Assembly: GCF_001619985.1 (NCBI RefSeq)
Contig: NW_017264194.1
Location: 868,001 to 932,000, forward strand
DNA from: Xylona heveae TC161
Taxonomy: Eukaryota; Ascomycota; Xylonomycetes; Xylonales; Xylonaceae
DNA length: 64,000 bases
Direction of reading: 5' to 3'
The notes under the pieces are model-generated. The model had not been told where the DNA came from, ran no database searches, and was given only the letters and a program-made list of their open reading frames with translations. This document shows, piece by piece, positions 12,933 through 21,494 of the stretch (the first letter of the stretch is position 1; each line of letters opens with the position of its first letter). Position numbers and translations under genes: made by a program.

Positions 12933-13408
12933 GATGGGAAGAATCAATGTTATTTGTAGAAGCAACAGACACCAATTAGGTCAAGGCTCGCGATACGCAA
13001 CAGTATCAGCCTTGTCTAAAACCCGTGTAGGCACCCCAGTCAGTCGAGCGGGATTGATTCGATGGCACCGCTGCCTTGGCCTAACGCTGCAGAACGTGAC
13101 AGGATAAAGATGGCTCTCGAAATATGCATGAAATGAGCCGTCCTCACTAAACTTCGCCTGGGAAAACTGTCTTATAGAGTTATATACCTGAATTCTACAT
13201 TTTTATACCTAAGGTACCTACTACGATAGGTACTTTACTTGCGAGGTTGGTTGTCCAGCTGTGAGACCGCTTGTTCAATTGAATATCTGAGCATGGGTAA
13301 CTTTATAAGCACAATGTCTATCAATTAAAGTACACTGTGCTCAACCTCCAGATTGCGACGTAGCTGTGTTCTTTTCTACGTCGGATCTTCGCCGCAATAA
13401 CTGCTGCG
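12933..13408. other. upstream region of the kinase-like gene
   Basis: Contains palindrome-like AGGTACCTAC motifs near 13210-13230, of the kind seen in several intergenic regions of this window. No gene is seen. Confidence 0.5.
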
Positions 13409-14458
13409 ATGGCATATCTATGGACGCCGTTCTCATCTTTAACAGCTGACAATCTCCTTGCCTCTGGCGCGTCAGGCTACGTCTTCACTACCACAGAACA
13501 CGTCGTTATCAAAGTCCCGATCATAATAAGGAACGCCTGTCCTGAACAAGTGGCTCTTAGCGAATCGCGCATTGAATCCATAGAGAGAGAGAAGAAGGTG
13601 TATAATGTGCTGATGAAAAATCCAAACCCGAACATTGTCCGCTCTCTTCGCCTTGAACCAGAGGGTATATTCATGGAACGATTATTCGACAATCTTCAAT
13701 TGCGGATCAATCGTCATGACAGTGATCCGATCGAGATAGCAGCGGAGAATAAATGGATCCTGCAAATAGCAGAAGCTGACGCATGGCTCGAGCATCTTGG
13801 GCTCGTTCATGGGGATTTACGACCAGCAAACATACTACTTGACCGTCGTGGAAACGTCAAGCTCAGTGATTTTGATACAACTGTGCCCTACGGCCATGAA
13901 CTCCAGGCATCTCCCATCGGATTTTGTCGACGCAGCAAAGATGGTACGCCAGGCATAGCCAGTCCAGTCAGTGAACAATTTGCGTTTGGTTCATGCCTCT
14001 ATACCATTCGAACAAAGCATACTCCTTTTGATGGATTAGACCCTGTAACAATCGTACAACATTTTACCAATTGCGAGTTTCCAACACTTGACACCGTTGA
14101 TTTTGGACCCCTCATTGATGGTTGCTGGCATGGCAGATACAAATCTATCGTGGAAGTGAAATCTCACTTGGAGAAGCAGCTTGCTGCCGATGGTAGGAAA
14201 GGAAAGGTCCAGGATGCCGACTCTATCGATTTTCCCGATCTTCTAAAGGAGTGTGACAATTTCTTGGTGATGGCGAAGCGCAAGCGAAAGCACAGCTGCT
14301 CCAAAGAGGCGATGAGACTGGGTTCTATCGACTTTTCTACCATTTTAAATTATTTCTCTAGGCCATCAATTGGGTGGTTCTCGCTGAGCCTGGTCCTGGG
14401 GTCTGCCATTCTTGTATTGCCGCTTGTACGATGGAAGGTGGCTCGCTACAAACAGTAG
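13409..14458 (+). CDS. divergent protein kinase with C-terminal membrane segment (349 aa)
   Basis: A single-exon gene. The kinase fold is recognisable: a glycine-poor loop (LASGASGYVF, residues 18-26), the VAIK-like lysine K35, a helix C region with ESIEREKKVY, the catalytic loop HGDLRPANILL with D136 and N141, and a metal-binding DFD at 154-156 where DFG is usual. HRD is replaced by HGD, as in many fungal lineage-specific kinases. The activation segment is followed by SEQFAFGSCLY in place of the usual DxWxxG. After a basic KRKRKHS patch (about residues 291-297) comes one hydrophobic segment (about 323-342) and a short basic end, which suggests a tail anchor with the kinase domain facing the cytosol. 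The key Lys, Asp and Asn remain, so activity is possible; the DFD and loop changes leave pseudokinase behaviour open. The substrate is unknown. Confidence 0.8.
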   Translation: MAYLWTPFSSLTADNLLASGASGYVFTTTEHVVIKVPIIIRNACPEQVALSESRIESIEREKKVYNVLMKNPNPNIVRSLRLEPEGIFMERLFDNLQLRINRHDSDPIEIAAENKWILQIAEADAWLEHLGLVHGDLRPANILLDRRGNVKLSDFDTTVPYGHELQASPIGFCRRSKDGTPGIASPVSEQFAFGSCLYTIRTKHTPFDGLDPVTIVQHFTNCEFPTLDTVDFGPLIDGCWHGRYKSIVEVKSHLEKQLAADGRKGKVQDADSIDFPDLLKECDNFLVMAKRKRKHSCSKEAMRLGSIDFSTILNYFSRPSIGWFSLSLVLGSAILVLPLVRWKVARYKQ

Positions 14459-15752
14459 TGATGAGGATGGTTTGGCTCTAATCTTTTGTCTATGCCGGCC
14501 CATTTCCTTGACCTCAAGTCAAGCCTGGCAGCGAGGTATTATTGCGAACGGATGCGAGGAGTCATGGCGGTCAAGAATACATGAGTGGAGGATCCTGCGC
14601 TGTCCAATATAGCATGCACGAGTTGACCCTGAACTTGGCCTGGCTTGAAGGCACATTCACACCCCCTTATGGTAGTAGCAGTCATTCTTCTTCGCTAGGA
14701 CATGAAATGGCCGTTGGGATTCAAGCAGCTTCATTGCGCTTGTTGTTTTTTTGGTCCATTCGGCTATAAAGAGAGTTTGAGAAGATTCTGCAAGGGCGAA
14801 ATAGACTCGTGTCTCAGGCCCTTGGCTGGACGCGGTACATTTTGCCAGGACTCCTAACTGTTTTGCAGTGAGATTCTGTTTACAAAGAGTAGTGTAGCAC
14901 CAGAGCACAGATGGCGCGCCAGGACAGGTACGAACTAAGTCCGTTTCACCATCATCGCGCGACGGACCCTTTTAGGGGGAGAAAAGGCAGTTGGAGTTAG
15001 CAGGGATGGTTGGGATTTAGCCAGAGAGTTCGGCCTAGTGCCACGTGCTCGGCAAATCTCGCTCTCTGCTCTTCCCTGAACATGGCTAGTGATAGCGGCG
15101 AATCATACCTCTCGTATACCTATAGACAAGGGGAAATAGCCTGGACCTGCACCAATAACAGTGCAAAGACCTTGCTGCAAGAGCTGGGCCGCAGCCCTGC
15201 CTAAAGGGGCAAGCCCCCAGGCGAACAAATCGGACATATATCGATCTCTCCTGAGCCTCCACAAATATTAGTCCCTGAATAATAAAGTGACAATCAATGT
15301 GCCATAGAAAGGGCTCCTGCCAAAGCGCATAACAAATCAATCACAACTTTTTTCATTCGTGGTGAGTGGCCTTCAAAACTGCGAGTTGTTTCCTTTGGGC
15401 TCCCTGGGGAACCATTCGCACACCTCCAAGTCTCACGCACTCCCTCTCCGGTCACCAGCCTCCTACGTCGCACGAACGTCTGGCGGCCTAAGATTCGCCC
15501 CACTCCACGTTTTCAGGGACGTTCTTTAATACAGTAGATCTCATGTGAAATGATAATAGGAGCGAGATCATCCATCCTCCACCAACAAAACCCTTCTTCT
15601 TTGACGAGTCACCTCTGATCCGGAAGCTTTCGCGATCCCACTAGCCTCGTAGTCAGCGTCCACTTTCTCTCCTACAACCCTATAGCCGTTTTACTTGGTT
15701 CAAATCACCATCCTCTCCAAGCTTTCGGCAGTGTCGCTACCACGTTTTCACC
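14459..15752. other. intergenic region between kinase-like gene and small conserved gene
   Basis: No supported gene. The last 150 bases before 15753 are C/T-rich, typical of a fungal 5' leader. Confidence 0.6.
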
Positions 15753-16314
15753 ATGGGCCGGTCTCTTGAGTCTTCCCGCCCGATGCTGAGCGATGTCAGT
15801 GCATTTCTCCCTCTCCCTGTGGAAATTTCCTCTTGTGGCCGCAGTGGCCACACATTCACGCTCGCTGGCTTATTCTTGGGCCATGAGACTTCCAACCTAC
15901 TAACTCTCCACCCTTCACTGCTCACACATTGCATTCACCTGCTTCATTACAAAGTATTTTTATTGACTCTGTTTCTTCTTTCTCGTCGCAATTCAGACCT
16001 CTGCTCGAAACTCTCAACGTTACTCTACCTTGAGCCAGGCGCCATCCATGTCGCCCACCGTTGACTCGATGGATTCCTCTACCCCTACCAACGACCCTCG
16101 CGTTGCCGACATCAAGGCCTGGAACGCTGGCTTTGACAGATTGGAGCAAAAGAAGCTCCAGGCTCAGCGTTTCGTCCCCAGCGCTCAGAAGACGGCCGAT
16201 CTGAGCAAGCTTGCCCTCGGTGCCAAAGTCGAGAGAGCTCTCACGAGAAGAATGACTGGCCAGGACGCCGAGCTCAAGCCGAAAGAATACAACGAGAAGA
16301 CTGCTGCGCAGTAA
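15753..16314 (+). CDS. small conserved fungal protein of unknown function (119 aa)
   Basis: Exon 1 (15753-15794) starts with a near-perfect initiation context (TTCACCATGGG) and ends at GTCAGT. The 202-nt intron ends AATTCAG, and exon 2 (15997-16314) continues in frame with TSARNSQRYSTLSQ. An alternative is unspliced initiation at the internal ATG 16048, giving 88 aa. The protein has a Ser/Thr/Pro-rich N-terminal third and a conserved-looking helical part (VADIKAWNAGFDRLEQKKLQAQRF, about residues 61-84) followed by LSKLALGAKVERAL. No catalytic motif, membrane segment or signal peptide is visible. The C-rich leader and clean coding sequence suggest a well-expressed gene. Its function is unknown. 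Confidence 0.7.
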
Positions 16315-17974
16315 AGCCTGTTGACCGTCGTTGACATGGTTTTGCATTTTAACCATATCCTCCACAATTCAATCCTCTTGCGACAGGGACCCTTGATCTA
16401 TGAACGATGGACTTCCCGTCCTAGGTCTTCTCATTCTTCCTCGGAGCGCTCCCTTCCACCGATCTCGCCGTGTGAGGCCGACTTTCAATTCTCCAACCGC
16501 TGGCGAATCGAAGAAAAAAGAAAAAATAATTTGATACTTTATCCTGACGAGCCGCCACCATCACCACAAAACGCAGACTCTTCTGAGTTGCATGATATCC
16601 TTGGACATGGTGTTATTCGTTTCGTTTCGTTTCTCGTTCTTCACAGCTGCGCCTAATATCCCATAACGCGCAGCTTTACATGTCTCCTTTCTGGCCGCCT
16701 TGTCGTTCTGGCGGTTCACTACGTTGCGATTTCGTCAAATTCTCCAATTTTCCTTCTGATTTATGTTATTTTCTTTCTTAATTTCGGGCTAGTCTTGAGG
16801 ATCATCTTCTCTCCAATCTGGCTACACCATGGAGCTGCTCGGTTAGAATTGCAATATTTGATGGCCTTTTGATACCTTTTCAATTGATATTGAATTCTCA
16901 TTATCGTATTGGTCTGATCAACCAAGACTGCCGTGCATATCAACTTTCTGGCATATAACATCGACCCTCTTTTTCCACCGCCAGCAGATCAAATGCCAAT
17001 TGTATCTTTTCAGCGTGTTTAAACACAGTAAAGCTCAAGCTCTAAGCTCTCACGCCCGAGATATGCCACGAGCCATGCGGACTCATTCTCTTACCCCGCC
17101 TAGGATTTCCGTCGCTTACTCGTAGAATCCATTTTGCATTCCATTGTCCACATGGTTCATCCTTACAGTCCACATGACGGACTCCACCCAGTGCTGTCAG
17201 ATGATACCGTTTATAAAGCGCCCAAGTTCCACCTACCTACCCTTGAGCTCCTACCAAGCGTCCTTTGGTATGCTTGACACAAACCCTCCCCATTTCAATG
17301 TCCTAGGATTCATATGGCCCCATTATTGTCCTCGTATATCCTACAAGTCATGCCACTATCAAAAATCAAACCCCCTCTAATCTATTGTTCCGATCTGCAC
17401 GAAAATAAATCGTGACATCTGCGCTCAGTGACCGGTAACAACACCCACCATGAAAAAAGCGGGCCAACTGGGGCGGGAAAGGTGGGCGGCGAGTCCAGTC
17501 TGCGTTGCCGAAGTCGGTGGACTGAGGGGACTCTCCCGGCCGGCGCTCGGGCGGTGAAGTACATGTACTTGTCTGATTGGTTCGAATATTTGCATACACT
17601 GCGATTCCCCTGCCTCGGTTGTTGTTATTGTGGGCGATAAGCTACCTGCGAGCTAGAACCAAAGGTAACTAATAGTTATCAGACAGTGGACCATGGCCAT
17701 TGTCCGACTTGAATATCATTATACGAATGATGACCACATCTGAGCTTTGGTCTGGGTTGTTTGGGCGGTGTTGACTTTCCATTGGGTTAATTGGCCACTG
17801 CCATTGAAACATTGAATATCTGGTTATGTTCCTTCCCTTGTATGCACCCTTTGGCGCTGTATAAAATAGACAGCTGGGACATGTGAAATAAAAGGTCAGA
17901 AAGACCCCTGCTCCATAAGAGGGAAAAAAATAAAGAATAAAACTAAACGACGGAGGGAAAGTCAGGCATACGAC
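16315..17974. other. 1.7 kb intergenic region ending in the oxidase promoter
   Basis: No supported gene. The right part is the promoter of the D-amino-acid oxidase gene. GATA-type sites occur at 17635-17640 (CGATAA) and 17676-17681 (TTATCA), and a TATA element is listed separately. Confidence 0.6.
17860..17868 (+). promoter_or_regulatory. TATA-like element of the oxidase gene
   Basis: TATAAAATA lies 107 nt upstream of the oxidase ATG, a reasonable distance for a fungal TATA box. Functional use is inferred. Confidence 0.45.
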
Positions 17975-19180
17975 ATGGCAATCAAAACAACAAACCCATC
18001 AGGCGAAACGTCCTCGCCGTCAAAGATTGTCGTTATTGGCGCGGGCATACTTGGCCTCACATCTGCGCTCACGCTGCAGCAAGAATACCCTACATCGAAA
18101 ATCATCATCGTGGCCGAGTCTCTTCCTCTCAATCAGCAATTTTCAGCGACCTCCTCTGCCGACTACGCATCTGCCTGGGCCGGCGCGCATTACCGGCCAA
18201 TTCCTTTTCTCACCGATCCGTCCTCATCGCAAACGCCGGCATTACATCGTCAACTTGCGGAAGAAGCTCAGATAACGCGGCGTGCCTTTGAGGTTTTTAA
18301 AAAGGAATCGTCCGACCCGGCCAATGGCATCATCCTTGTGGATGGTGTGGAATATTTTGAGAAGCCGGCTCCAGAACATTTGCAATTGAAGGATGGAAGC
18401 GTATATGCCGGCGATAATGACGATTTTCAAATCATCCCGTCTCGGGAATTGCCCGAGGGCGTGAAGTGGGGATACAAATATAAGACATTCTGCGTTAGCC
18501 CGAATGTCTACTGCCCGGTGCTGCTGAGGCGGTTTGTGGACAGAGGAGGGAAAGTTGTGCAAAAGAAGTTGGCGAGGGTAGAGGATGCGTTTGGTGTGGA
18601 TGACGGTGGGCTGGCTTCTGGCGGTGCTTCATGTCCTTCTTTGCGTCAGGATTCATCAGAAGAGACAGAAAGGACAGACAGGACAGTTGTGGTCAATTGC
18701 TCTGGTCGTGGATTCAATGACCCTAAGAGCTTCGTGATTCGTGGTCAGACGGTACTAGTCGAGAACGACTGCGGCCTGCAGACGATTACAAGACAGAATT
18801 CCGATGGCACATGGACATTCTTAATCCCTCGAGCGCTTGGTGGCGGGACAGTCGTTGGAGGAACAAAAGAAGTCGGCGACATGACTGATGTGCCCAGACC
18901 GGAGACCAGAGAGAAACTCCTCAAGGCAGCGGAACGATGTTTTCCCTGGATCCTGAAGCCGGGAGAAAAATGGCAAGTCATCAGGGATAATGTAGGCCGG
19001 AGACCGGCAAGAGAAGGGGGTATCAGGTTAGAAGTCCAGAGCGTCGCTCCCGGGAAAAGCATTGTTCATGCGTACGGTGTTGGTGGGAGAGGGTATGAGA
19101 TGAGCTGGGGCGTTGCTGAGAAGGTCCTGGGCTTGGTTTCTGATTTGATAGAGGATCATGTCCTGCGGGCGAAGCTATAA
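17975..19180 (+). CDS. D-amino-acid oxidase family flavoenzyme, peroxisomal (401 aa)
   Basis: A single-exon FAD enzyme that should oxidise D-amino acids to 2-imino acids with release of hydrogen peroxide. The N-terminal Rossmann motif IVVIGAGILG lies at residues 18-27, and TSSADYASAWAGAHYRP is the family's second flavin-contact region. The C-terminal half has VGRRPAREGG with the arginine that holds the substrate carboxylate, and YGVGGRGYEMSWG, the FAD-binding end block. The protein ends Ala-Lys-Leu, a type 1 peroxisomal targeting signal, matching the known location of fungal DAAO with catalase. Length is slightly above the usual 340-370 because of a Ser/Glu/Thr-rich insertion (about residues 207-230). 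D-aspartate oxidase belongs to the same family and cannot be excluded. The gene converges on a Rid-family imine deaminase gene with only 166 bp between stop codons. Two GATA-type sites upstream would fit nitrogen control, but this is weak. Confidence 0.93.
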   Translation: MAIKTTNPSGETSSPSKIVVIGAGILGLTSALTLQQEYPTSKIIIVAESLPLNQQFSATSSADYASAWAGAHYRPIPFLTDPSSSQTPALHRQLAEEAQITRRAFEVFKKESSDPANGIILVDGVEYFEKPAPEHLQLKDGSVYAGDNDDFQIIPSRELPEGVKWGYKYKTFCVSPNVYCPVLLRRFVDRGGKVVQKKLARVEDAFGVDDGGLASGGASCPSLRQDSSEETERTDRTVVVNCSGRGFNDPKSFVIRGQTVLVENDCGLQTITRQNSDGTWTFLIPRALGGGTVVGGTKEVGDMTDVPRPETREKLLKAAERCFPWILKPGEKWQVIRDNVGRRPAREGGIRLEVQSVAPGKSIVHAYGVGGRGYEMSWGVAEKVLGLVSDLIEDHVLRAKL

Positions 19181-19346
19181 TTATCTTTTTTTCTTTTTCT
19201 TTTTCTTTTTTTATTTCATATATTAATTCTGTTTCATGCATATACGATTTTTTGTTCTGATCTTGTTGCATATTTACAGAGATATCAGATGTACATATAT
19301 ACATTGTTTATACCCTCTCATAACCTCAGTTTCATTGCTAGGAAAT

Positions 19347-20078
19347 CTACAGCTTGGCCTGGGTAGTCGTGCCCCTGTATATAAATACGGCTGTCAGTCA
19401 ACAATCGTCCGATGCATTTATCTGCTATAGCGGAGCAAAGGAGGAGTGTCCCGGGAGGGGGGAGAGGTTTAGAAACAAAAAAAAAAATTACAAAAAAAAA
19501 AAAATTTGGTGACTTACGCATGGGCAACGAGTTCAACCTCCACATCAGTTCCAAATGGCAGCTGGTGGACTGCCACGCACGTGCGCACCTGATAGCTACT
19601 CGTCAGCATGTCTCCGACCAATTGTACCCGTCTTCCCAAAATTGTACGAAGGAGGTATTATTTCGAAGATGGGCTTTGGTACTTACCGGCTTTGGCTCAG
19701 CCGCAAAAAAGGTCCTATACACCTTGTTGACTTCATCATAGTCGTCCATGGTCGTCAAAAAGACATTGACCTTGACGGTGTTGTTCAAGTGACTGCCCGC
19801 CTTCTCGAGGATCAGGGCGAGGTTGCGGATTGCTTGTGCCTAGAATATCGATTGATGGCTCGTATCAATTATCAATTGGTTTTTACATTGCTGTACTCAG
19901 CGAATAATACGTTAATACCTACAGTTCGCGCACCGACTCCGCCTTCGACGAATTTCTTCGTCTTCAAATCTACGCCGACGCTGCCGGAGCAGTAGATCAT
20001 GCCATTGCTGATAATGGCTTGAGAATGCAGCGCATTAGGCGCTTCGAGACCGGTAGAGACTTTGGTTTTGAGTGACAT
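19347..20078 (-). CDS. Rid/YjgF family 2-iminobutanoate/2-iminopropanoate deaminase, predicted PTS1 isoform (135 aa)
   Basis: Rid proteins hydrolyse reactive enamine/imine intermediates to 2-oxo acids and ammonia. Exons on the minus strand are 20078-19923, 19839-19687, 19588-19518 and 19374-19347. The first three give the full Rid fold: YCSGSVGVD, AQAIRNLALILEKAGSHLN, VKVNVFLTTMDDY, and VRTCVAV with the active-site arginine exactly at R105 as in bacterial RidA. The end of exon 3 is unusual. GCG-TAA looks like a stop (unspliced product 127 aa, ending AHA), but the same bases form a perfect GTAAGT donor. A 143-nt intron with a CTGAC branch site and ATACAG acceptor leads to a last exon encoding GTTTQAKL and TAG, so the spliced protein ends in Ala-Lys-Leu, a PTS1. 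Two other acceptors (19389-19395 region) would give ends AR or A. The neighbour is a PTS1-bearing D-amino-acid oxidase, the enzyme whose products Rid clears. Dual cytosolic/peroxisomal forms are an inference. Confidence 0.9.
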
Positions 20079-21494
20079 TGCTTGCGAGAAATTATTATTA
20101 CAATGGTTGAAGTAAGTTGAGGTAAATTATATGATGCAAGTAAGGTAGTTAGTTTTAGTTTATGGCGCAGATGCTACAGAAGTAGGACATGGCATTTATA
20201 TTTGTGTGGAGTGACTACGGAGATATTGTTTGGTGTAAAGCGGTGGTGTAATACCGCATGCCAATTGGCTGTGCGGGTCTGGGTTTATCTTGATTATTAT
20301 CTCGTGCTTGAGCATCCTCTCATCTGTAAGTACCTAGGTAGCTACTAACTTAGGTAGCTCGGGAATATAAATGGAGACGCCCGTTGCCCGCCGAGATCGC
20401 TGGTTCTGTGTGCTATGGTAACTCTTGAATATGCACCGTGTACAAAGAAGATTTGCATTGATATTCACTATATACTTCTGTACATTAAAGAGACAGATCA
20501 ATGGCATGATAATATGGATCTCGTGATCCCTAGATTTAGTGATGTGTATCAGAATATAGAAGATTTCAATTGATATTTGGATCTGGTTTAGAAGACACCT
20601 AATGCCTCAAGCATCGATATATGTACACCTTGCTCATTCTGGTGCTGTATCAAGTAACTGCGAATCTGCTCGTGGTAAGCCGACAAGCGAGCCATGTTCC
20701 CGAGCCAGCAAAATGGTGCCGACACGTTCTCACGTACTGTATTATGTGCTGCAGACACTCAATTGTGGTGCCTTTTGGCGTTTGCCCAGATCCACTCAAG
20801 CGGAGGAGTCAAGCGAGGCCAGTTACACCTTCGATTATTTTCCACACCAACCAAAAGGCTGCTCCCCGAGTTCGAAACCCTCTACCTCAACTTCACCATC
20901 AAACTATATCCTCTTCACTCTTGCGCCCTTTTAACTTCTCAGACCCTTCTTATTTTTGGGCTGTTTCCATACAGGATAGGATAAAACCTTCCGTTGTCAT
21001 CTCTTCTTCAGCATCTAAACAATCTAAGACTAGACTGAGTTTAGTCAATCTTCTCTCTCGCGCCCACACTCGATCACTTCTCCTTAAACCCCAGACGACT
21101 TCTCCCCCATTCGCGACGACTCTTCTTTTACCTTTTAAAACTTTATCGAATTAGCATCCGTTGCTACCTTAAAATCTATTCTTCTCCATTTTACTGGTAG
21201 TGCGACTGTTTGTTGCACCAGGACGCAATGTAAGTGAGCTCTGCTTCGACTTTTTTTTCGCTCGCATTATCCCAATTGCACTAGAGAAACGTGCGCTTTG
21301 CGCATCCATGACTAATTCATAATGGACAATAGCCTTCACCTTTTAATTCACTTACGAACACTTACAACTCTCTATTAAAACGGCGAGCCGACAGCTTCTT
21401 CAGCATCCGATAGCTTGCCTTAATCCTCGTTTTTCATTTCTACTCACCTGAATCCGAACTATCCGATTTATTCTACCTCGCGACATACTTCGCA
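20079..21494. other. divergent promoter region of the Rid gene and the NTF2/RRM gene
   Basis: No supported gene. Near the Rid side there are two AGATAA sites on the minus strand (TTATCT at 20285-20290 and 20297-20302), about 210 bp upstream of the Rid ATG, and a TACCTAGGTA palindrome at 20331-20340. The right 500 bases are C/T-rich leader of the NTF2/RRM gene. Confidence 0.55.
21230..21332 (+). other. probable 5' leader intron of the NTF2/RRM gene
   Basis: A consensus GTAAGT donor at 21230, a GACTAAT branch-like site and an AATAG acceptor at 21332 define a 103-nt candidate intron. The donor overlaps an ATG directly followed by TAA, so the unspliced leader would carry a minimal start-stop uORF that splicing removes. 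The acceptor choice is uncertain (other AGs at about 21395-21415). Confidence 0.45.
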
